Below, piece by piece: positions 1 to 9,200 of a stretch of 64,000 bases of DNA. The notes under the pieces were generated by a model. That model was not told the origin of the DNA. It saw only the letters and a list, made by a program, of their open reading frames with translations, and made no database searches. Both the position numbers and the translations under genes were made by a program. The first letter of the stretch is position 1, and every line of letters starts with the position of its first letter. The DNA comes from G963675935 sp963803125 (GTDB lineage Bacteria > Planctomycetota > Planctomycetia > Pirellulales > Thermoguttaceae). The stretch is from contig CAWDLR010000001.1 in NCBI GenBank assembly GCA_963803125.1, positions 186,001 through 250,000 of the forward strand. Direction: 5' to 3'.

Positions 1-89
1 CCGCTGGTTGACATCGTTGCCACTTACACTGATAATAGGGGTTGAGAACGGCCGCCCACCGGGGTCAGCGCCCGCTCCAGACATCGGCT

Positions 90-105
90 GGGCACGGTGT
101 TTGCT
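90..105 (+). promoter_or_regulatory. Candidate sigma54 (-24/-12) promoter
   Basis: The segment reads GGGCACG, four bases, then TTGCT. It differs from the sigma54 consensus TGGCACG-N4-TTGCW only at the first base. The invariant GG (91-92) and GC (103-104) are separated by the required ten bases. Transcription would start near 117, just upstream of the ribosome site GAGGAG and the ATG at 145. Two sigma54-dependent activators are encoded elsewhere in the window. The match is seen in the sequence; its function is inferred. Confidence 0.5.
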
Positions 106-144
106 CTTCAGTTCGTCCCATCTTCAGAAAGAGGAGTGCTTCCG

Positions 145-3100
145 ATGCTGTTCTTTCGTCGCGGCTCTTCGTCCAGCAAGGCATATCGCTCGAACGAGTC
201 TGCAAACGTCAGCAAGCGGAGACTGGGCGGGCTGTCCCACCAAGGTTCCCGCGTGAGGTCGCTCCGCATGGAGCCGCTGGAAGATCGGAATCTCTTGAGC
301 GTGGCCACGCCGCTTGCCCCCGCCGCGTCCGCGGGCTATGCGCACTTCGTCGCTAACGGCCAAAATTGGACGGGCGGCCAGTCTGGCAACTACGTCGTTG
401 CCACCGGCGACTTCAACGGCGACGGGAAGTTGGACGTCGTCGTTCGCGACCTCGCCACGAGCTCTTGCGAACTGTGGCTGAACGACGGCACCGGCCACTT
501 CACCAATAGCGGCCAGAACCTCGGCAGCACAACCGGCAGCGTCGTGGCCGGCGATCTCAACGGCGACGGCTATCTCGACCTCTTCTTCGGCTCGACCGTG
601 CTGTTGAACGACGGCACGGGGCATTTCACCGACACAAATCAGTCCATTGATGTTGGCTCCGGTGTTTCGCTGGGCGACGTGAACGGCGATGGCTCGCTGG
701 ATGCCGTCGGCCAATCGCTTTGGCTCAACGACGGCACCGGCCATTTTACTGAAAGTTCGCAGACGATCGCCACCACCGCCAATTCGCACATGACGTTGGC
801 CGACCTCAACGGCGACGGAGTCTTGGATCTGCTCGTTACGGGGCAGGACAACACTGGCGACAATGGCAGAGCCGAAATATGGCTGAATGACGGCCAAGGC
901 AACTTCTCCAATAGCGGGCAATTGATTGGCGCGTCCGGGCTTGATGCCACGTCGGTCGTCCTTGGCGATCTGAATGGCGATGGTCTGACCGACGCGATTG
1001 TCGGCGAAGATAATGGGGTGATCGGCGGCAACATCCCGGCAGAGGTCTGGCTGCAGGCCGCCGACCACACGTTTTACGACAGCGGGGTCGGTTTCGCCAG
1101 TTGCAAGATCACTCTGGCCGACGTAAACGGCGACGGCAGCCTGGACGCGATTGTGCTCGGTTCATCGTCCATTCCGGTTCAGCCCGCGCCGCGGCTTTTT
1201 CTGAACGACGGTCAAGGCCATTTCACCGCAGGCGAACCGATCATCGCTTGCCCCGGCGCGGTGAGCGCCGTTACCGGAGATTTCGACGGAAACGGATCGA
1301 CGGATATCATCTGCAACTACCACGGCCCCCAGCCGCCGAGCATGGTGATGTACAACGTCGCCGAGGTGATGCTGAACCTGCCGGATACCACCGCACCGAC
1401 GGTGACCATTAACCAGTCTTCAAACCAGAGCGATCCGACCCACGACACCAGCATTCACTTCGACGTAGTCTTCAGCGAGCCGGTGGCGGATTTCTCGGCC
1501 AGCGACATCACCATCGGCGGCACGGCCGGCGCCACCACCGCGACTATTGCCTCCAGCGATCCCTACGGCATGGATTACGACGTCACCGTCAGCGGCATGA
1601 CCGGGAATGGAACGGTGACCGCCAGCATTACCGCCGGCGTGGTTCACGATTTTTCGGGCAACGCGAACGTCACCTCGACCAGCAGCGACAACAGCGTGCT
1701 GTTCAACATGACCGATTTCGTCCAACCCGCCGTTACGATCAACTATGCGGGGGACCAGACCAGGCCAACGTCTACTTCGCCGATCAACTTCTCGGTCGTC
1801 TTCAGCAAGCCGGTGACCGGCTTCACCGGCAGCGACGTCACGCTGGGCGGCACCGCGCCGGGAGCGCTAACGGCCACCGTGACCGGTTCGGGCGCGATCT
1901 ACAACGTGGCCGTTAGCGGCATGACCGGCGACGGCACCGTCACTGCCGCAATTCCCGCCAGCGTCGCCGTCGACGGGGCGGGCAATGTAAACCTCGCATC
2001 GACAAGCACCAATAACGTCGTCACCTACTGGACCCCGCCGGCGATCGCCAGTGTCGTCGTGGCCGAGGCCGGTCCGGTCAAGAACGGCGTGCTCGACAGC
2101 AGCGATCCGCTGCAAATCACCTGGGTGGCGTCCAGCCAGTACGGGGCGATCGCAGGGCAGGTCGTGACCGTCGATGGCCGCCCGTTCTCGGCGATCGGCG
2201 GCCCTTACAGCGGAGTGTATTACTCCTGCCCGATCGGAACGCTCGCGGCCGGCCACCATGTCTTCACCATCCGGGCGACCGATGCGCGGTGCAGCGGCAC
2301 CTACAGCGGCTCGTTCGACGTCTCGGCCTCCGCGCAGGACCCCGTCATTTCCAAGGTCGTTGTGGCCGAGGCCGCCGCGCCGCGAAACGGACTGCTGGAA
2401 ACCGGCGAGAAACTCGTGATCACCTGGCAAGCCACCGCCGCCAACCACATCGCCACGCAAACCCTGGAGATCGACGGCTCGCTGGGTTCGCCGATCAATG
2501 GTCCTTACAGCGGATTGTACTATTCGAGTCAGATCGGGATCCGCATCGCCGGCACCCACACCTACAAGATCACCGTCACCGATGCGAACGGGAACACCTC
2601 CAGCTACGCCGGGACCTTTGCGGTTGTCGCCGCCGCGGGGCCGAGCATCAGCAGCGTGGTCGTGGCCGAGGCCGCCGGCCCGAGGAACGGCATTTTCCAA
2701 AGCGATGAACCGCTCGTCGTCACCTGGGCTGCCACCAGCCCGTTGCGCATCGTTTCGCAGACGTTGACGATCGACGGCACGCTGATCGCGCCGATTGCCG
2801 GTCCTTACAGCGGCATGTTCTATTCCTGCCCGATTGGAACCTGGGCGGCCGGTTCGCACAGGTACGTCATCACCTCCACCGACTCGCAAGGCAACGAGTC
2901 CAGCGTCAACGGCACCTTCAGCGTCGTGCAGGCCCCGGTGGTCGCGCCCACGATCGCCGACGTGGTCGTCGCCGAGGCCTCGACGCCGAAGAACGGCATT
3001 CTCGACTCGAGCGACTCGCTGCTGATCACCTGGGCGGCCACCAGCCCGAACCACGTCGCCGCGGTAAGTCTGCAAGTCGACGGCTCGATGATCGCGCCGA

Positions 3101-4632
3101 TTGGCGGTCCTTACGGCGGGCGGTTCTATTTGGCCCAGATCGGAAAGTACGGCGTCGGCAGCCATAATTACAAGATCACGGCGACCGACGCGAAGGGGGT
3201 CAGTTCCAGCACCAGCGGCACGTTTGTCGTCGTCGCCCCCGCGGCGCCGACGATCGCCAACGTCGTCGTCGCCGAGGCCGGCACGACAAAGGACGGCGTC
3301 TTTGAAGCGAACGAGCCGCTCCTGATCACTTGGTCGGCGACGAGCCCGTATCACATCGTCTCGCAGGTCCTCTCGATCGACGGAACGAGGATCACGCCGG
3401 TCGGCGGTCCCTTCGGCGGACAATATTATTACTGCCAGATCGGCGGTTGGCCGGCCGGCGACCACACCTACAAAATCACAACCACCGATTCGCTCGGCGA
3501 TTCCTCGAGCGCCAGCGGCACGATCAGCGTCGTCGCGCCGGGAACTTTGCAGTTTGTCGGCGACGGCGGGACGTTCAACATCGGCGGCACGTTGGCGGCC
3601 ACCACCGCCGGCACGACGACCATCAAACTGGGCATGCTCAGCCTCGGTCAGGGATCGCTCGTCATCGACGGCAACGCCGGGACCACCAGCGGCAGCGTGA
3701 CTAGCGGCTGCGTGGTCTACACTGGCGGCACGATCGGTACGAACACGCCCGTCAACGTCGCCACGTTGACGCTCGCCGGCAGCGCCACCGGCGGCGAGAT
3801 GGCGATCCCACTCGATAGCCCGACACTCACGCTCACCGGCAGCACGTCGGTTGTCCAAGTGAACGGCACTCTTTGCCTGGACAATCTAACCAACGTCGCG
3901 CTCATCGAGGACGGCACTTCAAGCAACGGCATCCCTGAGGTGAACGAGCCGCTGGCCGTCACCTGGAGCTTGCCGAACGACAATACGTACCCCGTGCAAA
4001 GCGTGACTGTCGATGGTCGGGGTATCGCGCCGATTGCCGGCGACGGCAATGGCAACGGCAATTACCGCTGCGACATTGGCGGCTTTGCGGCCGGTCAGCA
4101 CACGATTACGATTAGCGTGGATCACGGCAACGGTAGCGAGGTCCTAACGGCCACCTTCACGGTGCCCGCGGCGCTGACCGTCGATGCTGCGACGGCCGCG
4201 ACGGGAACGGCCGGCTTGCTCACCGATGTGCAACTCGCCCCGATCGTGGCGGCGGCGGAGGCGCGATGGACCGCGCCGGGCAGCAGCCAGGTCGCGGGCG
4301 CCCTAAGCGGCATCGACTTCAAAGTCGCCAATCTGGCCCCTGGAATACTGGTCGAGAAATGGCAGAACACGATTTGGATCGACGACGACGCGGCCGGCTA
4401 TGGCTGGTTCGTCGATCCGACGCCGGGCGACGACGCCGAGTTCGCGGCGGTTGCGGGCACGTCCTCGCTGTCGGCCCCCGCCGGCACCGCGGCTGACCAG
4501 CGTGCCGATCTATTGACCGCCGTGATGCACGAGATCGGCAACGTCTTGGGCAACAGCGACACCTCGGCCGACGATCTGATGAACGCCATGCTCCCCCTGG
4601 GCACGCGGCGGCTCCCCGACAATCCCGTCTAG
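145..4632 (+). CDS. Giant secreted FG-GAP/Ig-like surface protein with degenerate metalloprotease-like C-terminus
   Basis: This is a protein of about 1495 residues, probably exported or cell-surface. The ATG at 145 is chosen over an upstream ATG at 97 because GAGGAG lies just before it. The N-terminus is basic and carries MEPLEDRNLLS, the LEPR-xLL-type motif of planctomycete secreted giants. At least seven FG-GAP/VCBS calcium-binding repeats follow (for example LNGDGYLDL, VNGDGSLDA), roughly residues 60-430. Next come two Ig-like domains, then five clear and one degenerate repeat of about 100 residues, each starting near VVVAEA and containing PYSG..Y. The last 150 residues resemble the matrixin-like domain of such proteins, but the zinc site reads HEIGNVLGNSD where HExxHxxGxxH is expected. 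The domain is therefore probably non-catalytic. A role in adhesion or cell-surface structure is inference. Confidence 0.8.
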   Translation: MLFFRRGSSSSKAYRSNESANVSKRRLGGLSHQGSRVRSLRMEPLEDRNLLSVATPLAPAASAGYAHFVANGQNWTGGQSGNYVVATGDFNGDGKLDVVVRDLATSSCELWLNDGTGHFTNSGQNLGSTTGSVVAGDLNGDGYLDLFFGSTVLLNDGTGHFTDTNQSIDVGSGVSLGDVNGDGSLDAVGQSLWLNDGTGHFTESSQTIATTANSHMTLADLNGDGVLDLLVTGQDNTGDNGRAEIWLNDGQGNFSNSGQLIGASGLDATSVVLGDLNGDGLTDAIVGEDNGVIGGNIPAEVWLQAADHTFYDSGVGFASCKITLADVNGDGSLDAIVLGSSSIPVQPAPRLFLNDGQGHFTAGEPIIACPGAVSAVTGDFDGNGSTDIICNYHGPQPPSMVMYNVAEVMLNLPDTTAPTVTINQSSNQSDPTHDTSIHFDVVFSEPVADFSASDITIGGTAGATTATIASSDPYGMDYDVTVSGMTGNGTVTASITAGVVHDFSGNANVTSTSSDNSVLFNMTDFVQPAVTINYAGDQTRPTSTSPINFSVVFSKPVTGFTGSDVTLGGTAPGALTATVTGSGAIYNVAVSGMTGDGTVTAAIPASVAVDGAGNVNLASTSTNNVVTYWTPPAIASVVVAEAGPVKNGVLDSSDPLQITWVASSQYGAIAGQVVTVDGRPFSAIGGPYSGVYYSCPIGTLAAGHHVFTIRATDARCSGTYSGSFDVSASAQDPVISKVVVAEAAAPRNGLLETGEKLVITWQATAANHIATQTLEIDGSLGSPINGPYSGLYYSSQIGIRIAGTHTYKITVTDANGNTSSYAGTFAVVAAAGPSISSVVVAEAAGPRNGIFQSDEPLVVTWAATSPLRIVSQTLTIDGTLIAPIAGPYSGMFYSCPIGTWAAGSHRYVITSTDSQGNESSVNGTFSVVQAPVVAPTIADVVVAEASTPKNGILDSSDSLLITWAATSPNHVAAVSLQVDGSMIAPIGGPYGGRFYLAQIGKYGVGSHNYKITATDAKGVSSSTSGTFVVVAPAAPTIANVVVAEAGTTKDGVFEANEPLLITWSATSPYHIVSQVLSIDGTRITPVGGPFGGQYYYCQIGGWPAGDHTYKITTTDSLGDSSSASGTISVVAPGTLQFVGDGGTFNIGGTLAATTAGTTTIKLGMLSLGQGSLVIDGNAGTTSGSVTSGCVVYTGGTIGTNTPVNVATLTLAGSATGGEMAIPLDSPTLTLTGSTSVVQVNGTLCLDNLTNVALIEDGTSSNGIPEVNEPLAVTWSLPNDNTYPVQSVTVDGRGIAPIAGDGNGNGNYRCDIGGFAAGQHTITISVDHGNGSEVLTATFTVPAALTVDAATAATGTAGLLTDVQLAPIVAAAEARWTAPGSSQVAGALSGIDFKVANLAPGILVEKWQNTIWIDDDAAGYGWFVDPTPGDDAEFAAVAGTSSLSAPAGTAADQRADLLTAVMHEIGNVLGNSDTSADDLMNAMLPLGTRRLPDNPV

Positions 4633-4645
4633 GCAAGACGCCGGC

Positions 4646-5917
4646 ATGAGAGTTCATCTCGAATACGATCGGGCGGGCTTGGAAGTCGAACTGCCCGACC
4701 GCAACGTCGTCGGCTGCCTGCAATATCGGCCGGCGGCGCCGCTGGCTGATGCGGAGGCAGCGGTGCGGCAGTCTTTGATGCGGCCGACGGGGACGCCGCC
4801 GCTCGGCGAGTTGGCCCGCGGCCGCCGCAATGCCTGCGTGGCCATCTGCGACGTGACCCGGCCGGTCCCCAACGCGGTGCTGCTGCCGCCGATTCTGGAG
4901 ACGCTGGAAGCGGCCGGCATCCCCCGCAACGAGATTCTGATCCTCGTGGCCACCGGCCTGCACCGCCCAAACCTCGGCGACGAACTGGTCGAGATGGTTG
5001 GCGGACACGTGGCCGAGAACTACCGCGTCGAGAACCACCACGGCCAGCAGCGCGACGAGCACACGTACTTGGGCCAATCCAAACGGGGCACACCGGTCTG
5101 GATCGACTCCCGGTACGTCAATGCCGATCTGAAGATCACCACCGGACTGATCGAGCCGCATTTCATGGCCGGCTTTTCCGGCGGACGGAAGTTGATCTGC
5201 CCCGGACTGGCCGCGCTCGATACCGTGCGGGTGTGGCACGGCCCGGACTTCCTCGAGCACACCAACGCCCGCAACGGCTGCCTGGAGGGCAATCCGGTTC
5301 ACGAAGAGAACACGGCCATTGCCCGCATGGCCGGCTGTGACTTCATCGTCAACGTGGTGATCGACGCCCAGCGCCGCATTCTTCGCGTCGTGGCCGGCGA
5401 TATGGTGGCGGCATTTCGCGAAGGGGTCGCCTTCGCCCGCGGCCCGGTGCTGGCCACGATTCCCGAGCCGGCCGATATTGTCGTCACCAGCGGGGCCGGC
5501 TATCCGCTGGATACAACGTTCTACCAATCGATCAAGGGCATTGTGACCGCCGCCCCGATCGTCAAGCCGGGCGGAACGATCATTCTGGCGGCCGGCTTGA
5601 GCGAAGGAATCGGCAGCCCGGAGTTCCGGCGGATCTTCAACGAAAACCCGACGCTTGATGGATTCATGGAGCGGATTCTCGCCAAGAGCTACTTCATGAT
5701 GGATCAGTGGCAGCTCGAGGAGTTGGCCAAAGCGAAGCGGCAAGCAAAGGTGAGGGTGGTCAGCGACGGCCTGCCGCCGGAGACGCTCCGCCGGCTGTTC
5801 GTCGAGCCCGCCGCCAGCGTCGAAGCGGCCGTGGCCGACTGCTTGGCCGAATACGGTCCCGCCGCCACGATCGCCGTGATACCCAAGGGCCCGTACGTGT
5901 TGGCCGAGTTGGCATGA
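4646..5917 (+). CDS. larA: LarA-type nickel-dependent racemase (DUF2088 family)
   Basis: This 423-residue protein belongs to the lactate racemase LarA family, which interconverts 2-hydroxy acid stereoisomers with a nickel-pincer nucleotide cofactor. The DVTRPVPN signature is at residues 69-76. His106 (ATGLHRP), His172 and Lys182 (HFMAGFSGGRK) and His198 (VWHG) sit two residues before the numbering of the characterised enzyme's catalytic His108 and His174, cofactor-binding Lys184 and nickel ligand His200. The full active site therefore appears intact. The gene starts 13 bases after the surface-protein stop, with no clear ribosome site. No cofactor-synthesis genes (larB, larC, larE) lie in the window. 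The substrate may not be lactate, because the family is broad. Confidence 0.8.
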   Translation: MRVHLEYDRAGLEVELPDRNVVGCLQYRPAAPLADAEAAVRQSLMRPTGTPPLGELARGRRNACVAICDVTRPVPNAVLLPPILETLEAAGIPRNEILILVATGLHRPNLGDELVEMVGGHVAENYRVENHHGQQRDEHTYLGQSKRGTPVWIDSRYVNADLKITTGLIEPHFMAGFSGGRKLICPGLAALDTVRVWHGPDFLEHTNARNGCLEGNPVHEENTAIARMAGCDFIVNVVIDAQRRILRVVAGDMVAAFREGVAFARGPVLATIPEPADIVVTSGAGYPLDTTFYQSIKGIVTAAPIVKPGGTIILAAGLSEGIGSPEFRRIFNENPTLDGFMERILAKSYFMMDQWQLEELAKAKRQAKVRVVSDGLPPETLRRLFVEPAASVEAAVADCLAEYGPAATIAVIPKGPYVLAELA

Positions 5918-6271
5918 GCACGGCGTTTGGCCGCGGCCCTACCGTGTTTAGCCGCGCCCCGTAGGGAAGCGCGCGGCGGCTGGCCGCTGTCACGCAGGGC
6001 CGATCGGTTTTCGCTGTAGGAGGCACCTCCAGTCGCCGATTTGTGGCAATTTCGGCTGGGCGGCACCCAAATCGGCGACAGGAGTCGCCTCCTACAATCT
6101 CCAAATTGAAAAACTGATCGGCCCTGCGCCGTCACGACGGCGGGTGGACGCGCGCGGGGACTGAGTGCTACAATGGCTCTCGTTCCGTTGCAATCCCCTT
6201 TGTGTCCCGCCCGTGTTGATTCCACCCATTGAAGCTCCTTCCGTTTCTCCCGCCCACGCGACGAGGCTCCC
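5918..6271. repeat. Intergenic gap holding a 136-bp nested inverted repeat (MITE-like)
   Basis: No gene is seen here. Positions 5993-6128 form a nested inverted repeat. The outer ends are CGCAGGGCCGATCGGTTTT (5993-6011) and its near-complement at 6110-6128. The inner arms of 29 bp lie at 6015-6043 and 6068-6096, with few mismatches. Just before it, GTTTAGCCGCG (5946-5956) recurs at 13674-13684. The right end ACTGATCGGCCC recurs at 49467-49478, in a second element of the same shape. No transposase is present, so a non-autonomous mobile palindrome is the best reading. Confidence 0.65.
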
Positions 6272-9200
6272 ATGCGTCGAGTTCAAGCAATTGCGGTCCT
6301 CGCGTGGACGGCTGCCGCCCTTTTGCCGGCGGTCGGCGCGGCAACGCCCCAGACCTTGCCCGACCCCGCCGCAATCGCGGCGGCGGCGCCGGCGCCATTG
6401 TACCGCGATCCGGTTTACGACGGCGCGGCCGATCCGGTCGTGGTGTGGAACGCGCCGAAGCGGGTCTGGTCGATGTTCTACACGCAGCGGCGGGCGCGGC
6501 TCAATTTGCCGGGCGTCGAATGGGGACACGGAACCGAGGTCGGCGTGGCCGAGTCGCGTGACGAGGGGATGACCTGGGTTTATCAGGGCCGGCTCAAACT
6601 CGAACACCCCAACCCCGAAGGATCGTTTTGGGCCCCCGATTGCATCCGCGACGACGCCGGCCGCTATCATCTCTTCGTCACCTTCGTGCCGGGTGCGGCC
6701 GCGACGCACCGCGACTTCAGCGGCGAGCGGCACATTGTTCATTATTCCTCTGACGACCTTTCCACGTGGAAGTTCGAGCAGCGCGTGCCGGTCAGCTCCG
6801 ACTATTGCATCGATCCGACGCTCTGTCGCCGCCCGGACGGCCAATGGTGGATGTGGTTCAAGGACGAGCGGCACGAAAGCGAGACGCGGGTCGTCGGCAG
6901 CCGCGACCTTCACAGTTGGCACGCCGTCGCGGCCCCGGGCGTGTCAAGACTCTACGGCGAGGGCCCGAAAGTCTTCCGCTACCGCGGCCACTACTGGATG
7001 ATCAAGGATCCGAACTGCGGGCTGGACGTTTACCGTTCCGAGAATCTCGAAGACTGGACGTACCAGGGCAAAATCCTCGACAAGCCCGGCTGGCGGAACG
7101 ATGACGCCAGCGTGGGCAAACACTGCGACGTCGTCGTCTGCGGCGATCGCGCCTACATCTTCTATCTGGTCGAGCCGGGCATGCGCGACGTGCCGCCGCG
7201 GGCGGGCATTCAGCCGCTGGTGGGCCGGCGATCCGCCATCCAGGCCGCCGAGCTTGAAGTGAAGGACGGCCCATTGACCTGCGATCGCAACAGGCTCTTT
7301 CGCATTCGCCTGACGCCGCCGGACCGCGGGCAAACGGCCCGCGTCAAGGGGGACAGTCCCATTTTCGTTGGCACGAAAATCGCGACAGCCCCCTACCGGG
7401 CGATCCCGGCGACGGGATTCTGGGGCGCGGCGGGGACGCCGCCGCAGGGTTTTGATCCCGCGTTCGCCCAGGGATTGTACGGCTGGACCGGCTCGAAGTC
7501 AGGCACGGCCGCCGCCTTTCAATTCCAGGTACATCCCTCGGGCAAGTATCTGGTGGCGATCGGGTACTTCGATCCAAATACGCCGCCGGGCAAGCGACTG
7601 CAAGAGGTGCTGATCGACGGCCGCAAGGTCGATCAGCTCGATACCGCCGGACAGCGGCCGTTCGTGCGGCTCTACGAAGCCGCCGATCGCAACGGCGATG
7701 GATTCTTGCAGGTCTCCTGTTCGCACGTGACGGACGAGGGCGGAGCAACGGGACTGATGAACATCGTTTGGCTTTTCGCTGCCGAGGATCGCGATAAAGT
7801 GGACGCGGAGAAGCTCGCCCGCGGCGAGTGTACGGTCACGCCGCTTTGTCGGTTCGATTCGGCCGCGGCAGAGCGGGGGTGGCGGGGACATGTGGACTTT
7901 CCGCCCTTGCCCGAGGCGCGGCTGCGGCGGATGTTGCCGCTGCGGCCGGCGGCGCTGGGAATCGAGCCCGCCCGACCGCAGCCGGTCGATCCACTCAATC
8001 TCGAAATACAAGGGGAACTCCGCGATCGCATTCGCACGGTGCTCGATCGCTGGGGATTCGCCGGCCGCGATCAGAAGCGGGTGGCGGGCTTCCTGGCCGA
8101 CGCCGGTTTCGACACCTCCGCCCGGGCGCTCGAAGTCTACTGCATGTTCTCGCGACTGTTGAAGATCGACCTCGACTTGCAGGTCCCCTTCGAGGCCCTC
8201 TTGGCGCGGCAGGAGAAGAGCGGCCCGCTGGCGGGTGCCTTCACCGGCGGGGCGGGCAAACCGCGGCTGGCCTGCTCCTGGGAAGAGGGGACTCTCCTCC
8301 AGGCGATGCTCGCCTATTACGAACATAGCGGCGGCGACCGGCGGGCTTTGCAGGCCGCCAGCCGCATCGTCGATTGGGAAGACCGCATGGTCTCTGGCAA
8401 AATCAACGTCGGCTCTTGGGGTGGCAACGGCCGCTTCGGCGCCCTCGAAGGGCTCATCACGTACGCCTGGCGGACGAAAGACCCCAAGGCCCTGCGAGTG
8501 GCCCGGAAGATCGCCGAACTCAACCGCGGCGGCGGCGGCATCCGCTGGATGTTCCGCGGCGAAAAGGCGAAAGACTCCGTCGAGCACATGCACTCCTGCT
8601 TGACCACCGTGCGCGGCTTTCCCTGGCTCTACGCCTACACCGCCGATCGCAGCTACCTCGACGACGCCGTGGCCGCCTGCGATCGGGTCTACGAAGCCTG
8701 CACCTGGGCGAATGGCTGCGTCTCGGAATGGACCTCGCCCGAGGCGGAACATACGTTCGCCACTGACGAATGCTGCTGCACGGCCGACGAGATCATGTTG
8801 AGCCTGCACCTGGGTGACCTCAGCGGCGAGGGACGATTCTTCGACCGCGCGGAGGAACTGTATTACAACGGCCTGCGGTTTCATCAGTGGTTTGACGGCA
8901 ATTTCAGCGGCTACGACGATCCGCACATCGGCGTCCGCGGGCCGCACATGTGGTACTGCTGCACCTGGTGGGGCGCGAAGGCGTTGTACGAAACCGCCCG
9001 GCACCTCTATGCCTCTTCGCCCGGCGTGGTCTACATCAACGGCTTCATGCCTTCCCGGGCGGAGCTTCCAATCGGCAAAGGCACTGTCGCCGTTGCCACC
9101 GAGGCGAGGATTCCGAAATCGGGGGACGTGCGGATTTCTGTCGCGCCGAAGCGGATCGACCAATTCGCTCTCAAGGTCCGCGTTCCCGGTTGGGCCAGCC

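Noticed and set aside
1867..3858. 663-codon minus-strand frame under the surface protein
   Set aside because: It mirrors the repetitive plus-strand coding sequence and is Asp/Arg-rich without domains.
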